Position numbers and translations under genes: made by a program. A stretch of DNA of 64,000 bases from Osedax frankpressi (lineage: Eukaryota > Annelida > Polychaeta > Sabellida > Siboglinidae): assembly GCA_964035775.1 (NCBI GenBank), contig OZ038313.1:15307197-15371196 (forward strand). The letters run 5' to 3'. This document shows positions 29,974 through 43,770 of this stretch, one piece after another. Below the pieces are notes generated by a model. The model had not been told where the DNA came from and did no database searches. It saw only the letters and a list, made by a program, of their open reading frames with translations. Positions within the stretch are counted from its first letter, which is position 1. The number at the start of each line of letters is the position of its first letter.

Positions 29974-32900
29974 TATTATTTATAAACTTTGAAACTTTAT
30001 CTATGACATTTATTTGCCAGTGTATTTTGTAAAACTACTTAATTATTATCATCAGTTTTCTGCAGTCTTTGTGCTATTTAGTTGAATTGATTTGCAATTA
30101 CTATATGATATGTATCACATTTTATAAGAGAAATTTGAAAACTGTGAAATTGATTAAATTAGTTGGTCATTAATTGAAATAGTTAATGGTGTGTTACTAC
30201 TATGTAATCCTATTCTATATTTTAATGGACATTCATTGTGTATACACAACAAATGGTTTGTATCGTATTAGTTATTGTTTAAATAATAAGTAATATGCAT
30301 TATGTTATTTGTAGTTGTCAATCTCAAAAAATTAACATATTTTTCATTATAAAAATATATATTTAAATAATAGTAATAGTATTTATTTACCAAATTTTTA
30401 ATTAAAGAATGTGCTTTTGTTTCCAACAACTACAAATGTCAAAGATTATGATTGTCAGTTCTTTTTTTCATTAGTTACATGGTCAGTGTTTACCGCCAAA
30501 TTTCAATTCACCTCTCACTCATATTCTTTATAATTCAATTTATTTTAAATTTTATAATTATTAAAATGCCATGTATCAGCAAGAACATACATTATATAAT
30601 ATTATATAATTATAAAAGAAGTAGGGAAAGGTCATGGGAGTAGGACGAGGAGGATATTTGAGTTGGCGGAATATGGGTCGGGAAATTATTAATATAATTA
30701 TTATTGTTACGTTATATTATTATTATTAGCCATATTGTTATTATCTCATGTATATATCATTATTAAATTATATATGTACAGCATAATAAATCATTTCATT
30801 ATACTTACTCATTATTTCTTTTTAAATCTTTAAAAAATCAATTGTAACTGAAGTATATTGAAAAATTATTATATATAAACTTTGAGAGCAATTTCTTGTC
30901 ATTGTTAAATTTTATACAAAATATGCTAAAATAATAAAACTTTTTTTTGCATGGACCGATTGTTTTGAAAATTTCACAAAATTTGTATATATACAAATAA
31001 TAATTAACCAGTTTATATAAAATAATATTTTATCTTATTTAAAGGCATGCCTACATCGAGGAATTAGACATGTAAATATAAAGAAATGCACTCACTTTAT
31101 AAGTCTAATGTGATAAAAAGTACTAGCGTTATTGACCTATTTTTTATTTACTATATGCAGTATATTTATAAGAATATAGAGAAATTTTGTACATTATATA
31201 TCAAATATATATTTAGATTTAGACATATTTGTAAAAATCAAAGAGTTCAAAAAATCAATAATATTAAAGTAGATGAAAAGACTTTGAAATATCCTTGTAA
31301 AATAATTATGAGAAAAATCGATTTAAACTATATACAAACAAAATTTATAAAATGCAGAATAAAATTATGGATAATTATAAGCCTTCTCCGGGTCCATACT
31401 CATCTCTTCTTGCCATATATATGTGAATATATATATAGAATAATATAATATTCAGTCTTATATTTCTTAGGTGTTGATTTTATTTATTTTATCTTGGCAT
31501 TTAAAAAATGATTTTAAAAATAATTTATATAAATTCAAAGTAACAAAATCAAAAGTAACAAACAAATGTTTGAAAAATTATTTTTAATTTTTCAAGCTCT
31601 CTGATTGGCTTTTAGAATCACATGTATACACTAACTGCAGAATATGGATAATAATAAATAATTCAGTTTTTAATATGTCATATACATTTAATATGTCATA
31701 TATTTTTTATACAGCATATCTTCATTTACTAATATGATATTTATATTTCCGATATATTATGATGTTGTAAATAAAATTAACGGATACAAAAGACGATATA
31801 GATATATTATTATTTAATAATATCTAAAAGCAAAGCAGAAATATATTTCATAAATAAAAATAACTTGCGCAGCTTATCATCCTTTTTCTCTTCATTTTTT
31901 ATGATATATAGATATATATATATAGATATTATGATATATAGATATATGGAAGTAGCGTATAAAATCCATATACCTTTTTTTGTAGATCCTATCTGAGATG
32001 AATGACTGAATATATGCCGAATCCTTCGACCAAAACATTGTAACATCGGGAAGTGAAGATATACCCATATAAATGATGAACCCGAGAAAATGAGTATTTC
32101 AGAGAAAGAAGTAGTAAATGAAGATTTTTTTAGTATCGCATATTCATTTGGCGATTCTACTATGTAATTTATAATATATTTGGTAATAATTTCTTATAAA
32201 GAAATCGGCTTCAGCAGTCATCAAATAAATCGGTTGGTCCAATATTTGAGGTAAAGGGTGTATTTCTAGTATGGGTTATATTATTTAGATTATCAGACAA
32301 TCCTATGGGAGGACATTTATTTTCTAATTTAAATTTCTTCGCTTTAGGTGTTGAAGAAATTTCTATATATTTTGAAGATGCGAAGATTCACTTTTTTTAC
32401 ATAAATATTCATTATCGGATACTGTAAAAGAATCATCCGACTAAATCTGTAATGAAAATATATATATTTTGAATTGTAAAAATAAAAGTTTATAATAATC
32501 AAATTAATATAATATTGCAAGGAATCAAATTCTAAATATTTGTAAATAAATCAACAATTCTTATTTGTAATATTTCAATCTATTTTCAATTGTATAAACT
32601 GTTTTTTAATTATAATATTAATGACAATAGTTTAATTATATGTTCTTATATATATAAATATATATATATATTAAATATATGCATAATTATTATAGAATTA
32701 TAGTAAATCTAATCAGAAATGTAATGTTTATAAATTTATTTTTTTTTAATTTGTAATATTGCTACAAATATTGTATTAGATAACAATCAATTATAATTTA
32801 ATACATTATTATACTAACTACTTATTCTAGTGATATATCGCTATTACTTAATATATCGTAGACATCTAAAATAAGCTGCAATTCAGCATCGTAGTAATAA

Positions 32901-33499
32901 TAATATGACATATCGAAAATATAAATGTGAAATTACGCTGAACATTTTAAAAAACTGAAACATATTGCTTATTTACATACAATCCCGCCAAATTAAAAAT
33001 AGATCGGAATTCATATTATTGAATATTTATTTTCATATATAATAATTCTTTATATTTATTAAAAAATAATATAAATTCAATGTAAACTCATAAAATTATT
33101 ATATATTATAAATCATACTTATATTATGTAATTTTTTAAAATTTAAAGCTTATAATTTGAATAATTAATAAATATTGATTATTTAATTCCTTATGTAACA
33201 TATTGAAATTGTAAATAAACAAATTTAAAATACAATGTATATTTTAAAATATTTTTAAATTAAACATTTTAATTACAGTATTATATTATAATAAGCATGA
33301 TGAACATTTTCGAAATCCAAATAAATATGTTTACAGATACTTGTGTTTTTTTGTAATAGCTATATAAATAAAATATAAAGCTATTTGTGTTTTTATTCAT
33401 TATAATAGATAAATAAATTATCTATAAATATGTGTTTATCATTTAATATTCGAATAAGTATTTATTGAGTTATAAGCATTTTAAAATGAATATTTCAAC
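29974..33499. other. Intergenic AT-rich stretch
   Basis: No conserved gene recognised. It includes a weak minus-strand coding island (32211-32440, listed separately) and open frames at 31086-31448 and 31810-32046 that look like chance. Confidence 0.5.
32211..32440 (-). pseudogene. Weak minus-strand coding island, possibly related to the 55-64 kb exons
   Basis: Read on the minus strand, a stretch opening SDDSFTVSDNEY is followed in another frame by ISSTPKAKKFKLENKCPPIG, and then continues to LFDDC and TGA (32213-32211). Amino-acid choice looks protein-like (acidic/serine patches, few AT-run residues). The SDD start and the STPKAKKFK part resemble the 55-64 kb exons (SDDTEKNSPSPNKFKKF). The two frames can be joined only by a 29-nt intron (GTGAAT...TAG) or by a frameshift, so a decayed copy is likely. 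No start codon or partner exon was found. Confidence 0.3.
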
Positions 33500-36400
33500 A
33501 TGGACCGTTGGGAGAATGCGAGCGTCGACCGATATCGACCGTTGGGAGGTAAAAAGTTAACTAAGTAAGTAAATATATTGTAAAATATATAGGAATATAA
33601 GAACATTTTATTTCACATTCTTATTACGTACTAATGAAATAACCAAAATGATATGAACTAAAATTGAATATTCCAGTTGACACACATACGGTACATATTA
33701 GGCAATACATTTGATGTAGTCGGGTATCATTAATTTGAATAAGTCGTTTACCTAGTATATTAATATATTCTAGTATATAAATATAGTCTACTATATCTAG
33801 TTATATCTAGTATATTAATATATTCTAGTATATCTAGTTAAAATTAAAATTATTAAAATTCATTGATATTATCAGTTTATAGTTAATTTGTTTTAATAAC
33901 TATTAATTAGCTCTAAGTTATAATTTATTAATTAATTAATGAGTACAGTGTTCTCAATTATATGTATATATGTGTGTGTGTGTGAGTGTGTGTATATATG
34001 TGTATATGTGTATATATGTATGTATGTGTGTGTGTATGTGTGTGTGTTCGTGCATGTGTGTGTGTGTGTTAATAAAATATAACATATATGCCAAATATGA
34101 TATACAATAATATATACGGATATATTGGATATATTATAACATATGATACATTCTTTATTTGATGAACGAATACATAAAAAGGACGATCGATGAAACAACT
34201 ACCGGCGCATCTGTACTAAACAAATAAGAAATGCTGTCGCCTTATATCGTCGGTGTTTCCTCCATGCTCAGATATCAATATGGAATCTTTTATACTCAAA
34301 CTATTTCGCCGACTTAAGGCAGCCATTTACGACTGCGACACGTACATCTCATAGAATCTAGGTCTATAGGGAGTCTATATAAATTATTATTATTTAAATG
34401 ATGGCTGCATGTAAATTATATTCCATAATTGATCTACTAGGATTAATATACTGTTGCCAAGGTTACTAGTTCAGCCTATGATATATACATTAATAGTTAT
34501 AATTAAACTAATTTAATGTTTAACTCAAATCACCTATGTAATCTTACAATATTAGGCAATACGTTATGATATAATGTGAGAGGATATTATTATAATACTA
34601 TATTATAATATATGTAAAGTTATGTTTAGTTATTAGTAATAACTTACGGAATTATCCTCTTACTATTCTGCTACATTTCCAAGACATAATATCACATAAT
34701 TATACGAGTTAATATTATAATCATCATTATAATCATCATTAATATAAATATACTCAATTTACCTAATTCATTATACTCTACATCATTATTAATAATAAGC
34801 AACTATCACATTATTATTTAATACCAGTAACTTCGATCGAAATATTTATCATAAATGTTATTCTTTGAAAAATGATTTCCTTATAAATATTTCTAAACAG
34901 TTTATTCAACTAAATATGCACATCATATAAACATATCAGCTATATAAATTCAACACCTTTTTTACCTCAATGATGATCCCGAAATATATCCTCTTCTACT
35001 AATGAATTCGTAAACGATATTACTATATTTCTAAATTAACAAATGATATACTTCTAATTATATAATAATAGGTAACCATTTTCCACAATTATGATCTATT
35101 AAACTAATAAATTATTAACTAAATAAGATTTTATAATTTAAAATATATAAAGATATGCGCAAATGGAACGAGTGGAGAAATGATTACGAAACCGCTCATT
35201 TTTATTAAGTGCATTAAATAGTCTCCTTTTAATAATTTGGATGTCCTTATTCGCGATTCCTTCTACCTTATTCGCCACAGCGTTGATATCGCCTTCATCT
35301 CGAATTGTACTTACCTCGGGTGGTAACGCACCGGATGGATCCCTATGTCACTTCCCTTTCGATGCGATCTCTTTCAACAAGGTGGATCGGAAGTACCACG
35401 TCCAAACGCACCAATACTGCGCTTACGAGAAAACCGACAACAGACCGTGGTGTGCACTCGGACCTCAGGTGTGGAAGGAAAATCAATCATCCCCTTGGGG
35501 ATACTGCCAGTTCGATAAAGGTTAGAGAGATAAAGATTGGATAAATAAAGGTTAAATCAAGGGTAGATGGATAAAAGAAAGATATATAAATATATTGAAA
35601 TAGAGATTAGAGAGATAATGGTTAATAGATATAAGCTAAAGGTCTGTTTAGCTCATATCTATTTTTATACCTATACCTGTTTTTACCATCCTAATATACA
35701 AAGGATGGTAAAAACAGGTTAGTGATATAAAGATACAAAATATATATGTTATAGAGCTAAAGGTTAGATATATAATGGTTAAGGGAATACAGGTTAGAGA
35801 AAATTTCTGGGAGATAATGATTAAATATTTAAAGGGCATATTAAATATCTGAAGGTTATTTAGACACCGGAATCATTTGCAGTAGACACTTAATTTACAA
35901 ACCGTTATCATTAATGAAGTATTCCGTTATACAATTGCTTATCTACATTATAAATAATTACGCAGCAAAAAATGATAAAGTAAAATAAGCTTTAATTAAT
36001 ACAAATGTTATACTCTTGTTCATTACATCCATCTGATACATATTTAAGCAGTGGATAGCTTAAGATATTCACTATTATAAGAGTAATTACTACATTAATT
36101 ATACTTTGTAACATTACTAGTACTTACTACATTAATTATTCACGTGAACTTTACCTTCTCCTCTACCGTACTCTAACATTCCATTGCAGTTTCCATAACT
36201 ATAATACTTTCGTATGCATCCCAAGTGTAATCCCACCATTACCCGCGACACAGTGTACGCTATAGGAGGTTCGTTGAACGGCAACGGAATGCCGAGACAA
36301 TGTCAGTTCCCATTCAATGTTAATAGAGTGACTTACTTGGGCTGTACAGATGACCCACTTACCGGTAGGGGTACTGGACAACAGGGGAAACTGTGGTGCG

Positions 36401-37157
36401 CTACGAAACAAATCGGCGACCTTACCATCGAATGGGGATACTGTTTAGTTGATAACGGTTCGAATTAAGTAATATATTCTTTTTTTTATTTATTATTTAA
36501 TTTATTAATTTGGGTAATAAGGAAAACAAATATACTCAAATGTTGTTATAGAATATTAATAAAATATAATATTAATTGTATCGCTATAATCGAGCGTAAC
36601 TATAATTAAATAAATGTATATATATAAGAGAATACTTAAGAGATAATACAAATTATTATTAAGAGATAAGATAATATTATATCAATTACCTTTGAAATAA
36701 ATAACTAAAACGTAGATGGTTGTTGATCCACTATAGTTGATATCATATCTTAAAGACAATATAATGTAATTCGTGTACTGCATTATACCTATCAAGTCCC
36801 TGTATTCAGAATATACAGGGTATTTAATATTACACATTATATAATATATATATATAGTATAGCACCCTTGTAGATACTCTGTATACACTCTAAATGTCGA
36901 CTTAATTTAAATAGCTAATAATAATATGCAAATAAACAATATGCAAATAAATGGAAAAGTATATATGGTTTAAATAGAAATTATAAATCATAAATCAAAT
37001 ATAATTAAATTGATTTATAATTAGATTAATCATATGATATGATTCATAGAATAATATATTATAATAATATATAGATACATCTTCGCTCTCTAAATTTTAT
37101 CTTTGCCAAGTGTAGCCAACCAGTCTGAAGGGTGCCAATCTGTTATTAAAGTCGATA

Positions 37158-37220
<63 letters not shown>

Positions 37221-37597
37221 TGAATTTAATATACAATTATATACACTTTGCAATATAGTGATGTCCATCAATCGTTGTGATGTGATAATATCTGATAAAA
37301 TACTATACTAAAACATATTATATTATGAATTCCGGGGTTTATATATTTATATAAGGATTTAACATAACCCGTAAGATGACCTTGTAATCTTGGATAATCC
37401 TATATAGATAACCCTATATAGAGCCTTTGTTATTTCTCCATTATAGGATAATATTAATTATAAAATGTTATCATATAATTATAATAATGGCCACAAGTGA
37501 ATATTTGTACTATATTCGAGTCTGTATTCTTAATCGGAAATTTACGAGCATATTATTAAATAATGTGAATATTTCATGTGTATCTTATAATCGTGTA

Positions 37598-37641
<44 letters not shown>

Positions 37642-39639
37642 CATATTATGTCTGCAATATATTAATTATATATAAATATATATATTTGCATTGTGTATAA
37701 TTAATCGTGGATATTATATAATACTACTTCTTCGAGTAACAAAGGATCGTAATAATATCCATACGTGTTAAATGTGCAAAGTAGTAGCTACTACTAATAA
37801 CCTAGGTTATGTGTCTCCTTATCTACTATATAATATTCCAATATATCTGTTGTAGGTAGATCACATTATAGCGAAATATATTACCAGCACATATAACATA
37901 TTATAATTTAAAGTATTGCTGTGAATACAAATATTTAATAATATAACATTCCCCTTAATGAATATTAAGAAGTATGTTATATGATTTGTAATACGATGAC
38001 ATAATCCCCCCTATTTAAGTGTAATACGCTCATATCTATCTGGAACATGTGTTATGTAACTCATTTCACGTAATTTGAATCAAATTGTAATGTAATTGTT
38101 TTAGTTTAGAAACTACGATTGCACAATATAATGAATAACTCGTTACTTATGAGATGTAAATTAAAATGTACAAACTATCTTTTAACAATAAACTATTAAC
38201 GATAAACTAATCCGCCAAACCAATTCACTTATAACTCTACTAACTATACACTATAAACCTATCCTTACCGACATTACTGATTGGAACAATAACATTGCGA
38301 TCTCGTGTTCAGATGTTGTCACTGAATCCGGCCGCAATTGTTCGTTCCCTTTCGATTACCGCGGTCAGAAGATGGCCACTTGCACTACTCTGGACTCGGT
38401 TCCGGAAGACGAGGTCAGGCTTTGGTGCGACGTAGATGGCAGAGGCGATTGGGACTATTGCATCACAACTACAAGTTAGTCGACACCTGAGTAGGCCATA
38501 CTGTGGTCAGTGAGAATGTTAGTTCTATTGTTTTAAACGTGCTGAATTATAATCTTGTACATTTGTTCATTAATGTTTTGCTAAAGGCATTTGCTTAGAT
38601 CACGTGTCGATAGGGAACATTGTCCAATGGGTGTTGGAAAAATCCTGCGAATACAGTAGATATCAATACAGACAATATCAATATATATATCAATACATAT
38701 CTGGAATGCGCCTGTGTAATTATTGTAATGAACTTTGAACTCACGTCCAATGATCTTTTTCAGAAACTTATAATCACATTCACTTCCCAGCAATATAACA
38801 ACTTAGTCGTGACGTCATTCATGTAATTATATGCTTGTTTTAAAAAGCATACTTCTTTAAGCATCTCTTCTATTAATTAATAATTACTATTGTTACAGAA
38901 AAATGGAATATAACGGAGATGATCGCAGCTGCTACTGCAGCATCCGACTCATCTTCTAGACAAATAGATAACAGGAATGATGATCATTTCGACGCAGAAG
39001 TAAATTCCTCTATAACGACGTGGCTCCCTAGCCGAGAAAATAAAGAAGCTAACAGCGAAGGTATAACTTTATAATATAGGATATATAGAGCTTTATACAT
39101 ACATTTAATTCAAACAATATAATACATTTAATTCAGACAATATAATTGTTTCTTCTAAAGCTAAGCTTAAAGTTGAGGTATTAGTAAATATTTGACCCGA
39201 CTGTATTATACAATTCTAGAAAATACACTTTTTATACACTATTTCTAATATAATAGACTATAAAATGTACTTTTTTTTGTGTTATTCCTTTTTATAAAAT
39301 ATTTTATATTTTATTATACTATTCTGTTCTCTGTAATTACAATATTAGGAGAATGTCTGAAAAATCAATGCATTTTATTGTCCATGTATCATTGTGGTAA
39401 ACTTATTATTGTTTTAATTAAGCTACAGTGTATTGCGTCTATAGATCTATAGGTCAGTTTCTAAATATGTTCTAGGAGCAATTATCTATATTAAATATGT
39501 CCTATCAAACATTGGTGTAGGGGCGATAGTAGTCATGATTCCTTCCAAGCACTTGATCACATATAACATCGGAGCATTGATCTTGTTGTCTATTGTAGGG
39601 TTCATCGTGCTCATCTTTATATGCATTATAGGGTTATGA
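33500..39639 (+). CDS. Membrane-anchored protein with three fibronectin type II domains, complete
   Basis: Six exons join in phase: 33500-33564, 35222-35520, 36254-36457, 38313-38474, 38899-39060 and 39476-39639 (TGA), giving 351 residues. A basic leader (residues 1-22) precedes a hydrophobic segment (about 23-44), an uncleaved anchor or signal peptide. Three FN2 domains follow, each with four cysteines: C64/C88/C99/C117, C138/C152/C170/C185 and C199/C213/C228/C239; hallmarks are CHFPF, CQFPF, CSFPF and WGYC, WGYC, WDYC. A linker has N-glycosylation sites (NIT, NSS). A final hydrophobic helix (about 327-351) ends at the C-terminus. FN2 domains bind collagen/gelatin or choline lipids in known proteins, so an extracellular binding role is inference. 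The first exon is less certain; an alternative start is ATG 35241. Each FN2 exon is phase 1-1, typical of shuffled modules. Confidence 0.85.
33962..34070. repeat. (TG)n/(TA)n microsatellite in FN2 gene intron 1
   Basis: About 110 bp of TGTGTG runs with TATA interruptions. Confidence 0.95.
35521..35840. repeat. Degenerate donor-like repeat in FN2 gene intron 2
   Basis: Starting at the exon 2 donor itself (AAAG|GTTAGAGAGATA), related strings recur: AGAGATTAGAGAGATAATGG, CTAAAGGTTAGATATATAATG, CAGGTTAGAGA. Several are good extra donor sites (for example GTTAGT at 35717). Confidence 0.65.
35676..35718. repeat. Perfect 16-bp inverted repeat (hairpin) in FN2 intron 2
   Basis: Arms CCTGTTTTTACCATCC (35676-35691) and GGATGGTAAAAACAGG (35703-35718) are perfectly complementary with an 11-nt loop. 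Confidence 0.9.
37164..37216. repeat. (TA)n microsatellite in FN2 intron 3
   Basis: About 53 bp of uninterrupted TA. Confidence 0.97.
37600..37639. repeat. (AT)n microsatellite in FN2 intron 3
   Basis: About 40 bp of uninterrupted AT. Confidence 0.97.
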
Positions 39640-40208
39640 TTCTATTTTATGAGAATTAATGTTCCATTTACTAATTAATTACAAAGTTTAATGAATTACA
39701 ATTTACTAAATTAATTCATAATAGCTTTAAGATATAATTAAATATAATTAAATGAAAAATATCAAATTTATTATTAAAAAAATTATATAATTATTTTAAA
39801 GTTCATTTAATCACTTTCAGAAATTACTGTATCGAGAAATTTAAGCAAACTATAGGGGGAAATCCAGTCCAATTTAGCAGAGAAACTGACTACCTACAAC
39901 CTTGAATTCATAATATTCAAGACAATGGGTCTTATTATTTACAATATTGATACGCATCGAAATACATCGAAAACCAGACCAATTTTAAAAACAATTTAAA
40001 TCATTTCCTATTTCCTATGAGACAGACTATATGTATATAAAATAGAACACTTGGTATTAGTAGAGTAGCTTACATTAATCCTTGTAATAATAGAAACTAT
40101 TGTTTGTATACTACTTGCTATTATAATGATCAGCACTTTCAGTAAAGAAAGTTTAGATTTATGGGGTTAGTATTTTTTAATATTTTGTATATTAGATATA
40201 TGATATGT

Positions 40209-40214
40209 AATAAA
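40209..40214 (+). promoter_or_regulatory. Candidate FN2 gene polyadenylation signal AATAAA
   Basis: First AATAAA after the FN2 stop at 39639; an ATTAAA at about 39772 is an earlier alternative. Confidence 0.35.
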
Positions 40215-40297
40215 ATAAACACGGTGTGAAATGTATGTCGACTATACAAGAATTATAATAGATTATAATACAAATATATACGAATAAAGAAATATAT

Positions 40298-40328
<31 letters not shown>

Positions 40329-41037
40329 CTAATATCGGCATTATTCTACAATTACTCATTGAACTGAAATCAAACTATTCTTTATTTAAAAAATAAAATA
40401 TTTAAAATAGTGTAGATTATAAAACGTGCTTACTTATTTAGAAATACTTTGTCATTATTATACTATATTATACTATATTATAATATATTATACTATATTT
40501 ATATTATATTATATATAATAAGGTATATTCTACTCTCACTTGAAAAAATAAAATACTTACATTATATCAACTGTAAATAACATACATAACATACATTATA
40601 ACAAATACGCAAATACATTACTTGAATTATATCGATTGTGTAAATATTAAACTCTCATTGTAAACATCGCATATTAAACTAACAAATCATACACCTTTAA
40701 AATGTATGAATTAATTTTAAACATTATTCATTGTCATCGACTATCAAACGAAATGACCAAAGAAGAAATTTTAATTTCAGAACTCCTCTTTATAAACCCT
40801 AAGTATATGTCAACGAGGATGTACTGTTGTAGTGTACTGTACTGTACTGTGATGTATTTTACTGATGTATTGTGTTACATCACATATAAAACAATATATC
40901 ATGATTTAAGACACATATATTCTCTGATATGATATCACTCCAGACTTCGATTTATTAATCAATGACTTTATCTTTTTTGCATTATACGAGTATCTTATAC
41001 ATACTACTTGACTAATTGTAACATAGCTACCGCACAG

Positions 41038-41083
<46 letters not shown>

Positions 41084-42715
41084 CTAGAATAATTTCCATA
41101 TTCCCTTTGAAATTTGTAATCTTTAAATTTTGATAAACTATTTATTTTAATAATTACTTATTTTTAATGTGTTTTCTAATCTTTTATAATTCAATATTTT
41201 ATTCAAACTTATAATTTTTTTCTTTATAATATTGCAAAGCATTTTTAATTTTAAATTGTTAAATGATAATTGTATGACAAGTCCAATATAAAAACCAAAC
41301 GAGTATCCTCAAGTAATCTGACGTATTCTATTATACTATAATACTTAAAATTATAATAATAGTAATGATAATAATAGATATATCATGCATATCATGAAAT
41401 AATTATAAATTAGCAATATAATTTGTATTCTTCAAAAACTACCATTTTAATATATCTCCCCAATTTCTCATCGCTGTTGCTATTAAAAGTAAAACAATGT
41501 TCTTTTGTATTACTTATCGCATCAGCCAATACGTATACTAGCCTAATCCATATAATAATTGAACCTTAGAATTTCCCCAGACTTCACTATAAAAATATGT
41601 CTAAACAACATATGTATATACATACACAAGATACAAATGTGTTAGTTTATAATATAACAAGTGTAACTATGGTTATAAAGTTATGTGCCTATTTTATATG
41701 GTTATGAAAAGGTGGGTTTAAATTACAAATCTTACTTGTTACAAATAATGTAGTCAATAAAGCATAACTAATTATGGACGTATGTTTTTGATTATATTAA
41801 ATACAGAAATGCATACGTGTTATATTATACACATATAATATACACGTGTTATAACTCACTATTCTTATCGATATATGTGCTATTAAGTGATATTACAATA
41901 TTGTAATGATATAGTAGACGATCTACTAAATATATTCAAATATATATATTACATATGATTAATTATTGAGGATATACAAATATATAAGATTATAAATATT
42001 TTCTCAAGAAGTAAATTGTTTTATTCTTTAAAGTTGGATAATTATTAATCAGTGAAACATCAGTTATATTTAATTATTTCATAACTATTATTTGGGATTA
42101 ATTATAACACAATAATACATCGAGACCATATTAAACTACGAAATATATTTCCGAGTTCCAGTAACTAAAACAAATACTAATTTTAATAATCGCCAAAGTA
42201 TATATCTAAAACCAAACTCAAAACTAAACGCTAAACCAAACCCAAAACCAAACCAAAACCAAACCAAAAACTAATATCATATATCTATAGATCTGACTCA
42301 CACTACCTTTTAAATATCCAGTATTACAAGCTCTCTAAAAAAACTAATTTTTTCTTCATGCATTGTCTTATCAATAATTAATTCGTTGATTCATTATTAA
42401 TAAATTCACTACTAAACATTACGTTTATATTATTAAGCCTACCTTCATTCGTTATGTAAGAATGGATAACAATTGTGTTTGGTGAGTTTAAAATATCAAC
42501 TCGACATTCGCCAATGTTTATTATAATACTATACTAGATACAAAATATGTATTTTACTATATACATGTTAAAATCCAGGCTATTTCATTTTTTTAATATC
42601 CTAATTATTTATGTGTTCTCATAATTTTATAATACATGGAAGTATTTTATAAAATTATCACATTTTTTCTGGGTATATACTTATGAAATATCTATGCTTG
42701 TATATATATAATTGA
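40215..42715. other. Intergenic AT-rich stretch
   Basis: No gene recognised. It holds (TA)n tracts at about 40300-40328 and 41042-41078 and an AAACC-type repeat at about 42222-42272. Confidence 0.55.
41042..41078. repeat. (AT)n microsatellite
   Basis: About 37 bp of AT. Confidence 0.95.
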
Positions 42716-42883
42716 ATTGAATTCTATATCAACGGTGTTGATTTATATTTCATTGCGAATATATGCGGTCGATCGGAATACGAATGTGTATCAGAGCGTG
42801 TCGATTTAACACACGCCACGCACCATACAATATTTAGTATTTATGTCTCAACGCTTTACGAACGTTATTGCGTTCCCCCGTGA
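42716..42883 (+). other. Small open frame in a GC-richer island (candidate exon)
   Basis: A 55-codon plus-strand frame ends at TGA 42881-42883. Its later part reads YECVSERVDLTHATHHTIFS and VSTLYERYCVPP, with normal-looking codon choice inside AT-rich surroundings. No acceptor could be fixed and no family was recognised. It may be part of an unassigned gene together with 43018-43136. Confidence 0.3.
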
Positions 42884-43017
42884 TACGCTCAGTTATACGT
42901 ACGCAATTTCTATATATATATATATACATATATATACAATAACGTTAGCTTGTAATATCGGTTTTATTCGATTAGTTTTATTTTACATATACTCCCACCA
43001 ACATATCCTATCACTAG

Positions 43018-43136
43018 TTTCACACGTCCTCTACGAACGCACGCACCTGCCTACGTTGACCGAAACCACCGCCGCCACCACCACTTCTAGCTCCAAAGCT
43101 AACGTCGATACCGTCGGCTCGCCACAAATGGAATAG
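43018..43136 (+). other. Candidate terminal coding exon in a GC-richer island
   Basis: After a possible acceptor (CACTAG at 43012-43017), a frame opens with SHVLYERTHLPTLTETT, continues with Ser/Thr-rich sequence and stops at TAG 43134. GC content is far above its flanks. VSHVLYER echoes VSTLYER in the open frame 150 bp upstream. Alternatively it is a non-coding exon: a GTACGT donor follows at 43155. Confidence 0.3.
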
Positions 43137-43262
43137 GATCCAACCTCACGGCCAGGTACGTTTTAGCCAAATGTTGGTGCGAATAATCAATAATACTACC
43201 TGTTAAGACATATAGAATATATATGCAGCCTATGCAATATAAACTCATACTATGCTCTATCT

Positions 43263-43400
<138 letters not shown>

Positions 43401-43717
43401 TTCGTAGATAAATTGCACATACATACTCATTAATATGTTATTATTTAGCATTATCTATATGCACGTTAATGTTTATAACTACATATTACTTTACTTAGTA
43501 ACTATTTAGATCACTATATATATTTCAAATTGATCATAACAGATAACGATATCTTCATACGTAGAATAAAGAATAGTTCAACTATTATCCAATAAAATAT
43601 ATATTATAAAAATATATTTGATATGTACAAATGGGTGTGCCAGTTTATTTGGGTACATTATGGTGTGTGTATATGCCAGAACTCACTGCGCGATATTAAA
43701 TATCGTATAGCAATAAT

Positions 43718-43770
43718 AGTATACTATATATAGTATACTATATATAGTATACTATATATAGTATACTATA
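43718..43770. repeat. 14-bp palindromic tandem repeat
   Basis: Almost four units of AGTATACTATATAT; each contains the self-complementary AGTATACT. Confidence 0.9.

Noticed and set aside
31086-31448. 120-codon plus-strand open frame
   Set aside because: Composed of residues expected from AT-rich DNA (I, K, Y, N); no splice context or family.
36190-36253. Earlier acceptor (TTGCAG at 36184-36189) for FN2 exon 3
   Set aside because: With the incoming phase it reaches a stop before the FN2 domain; the acceptor ending at 36253 keeps the frame.
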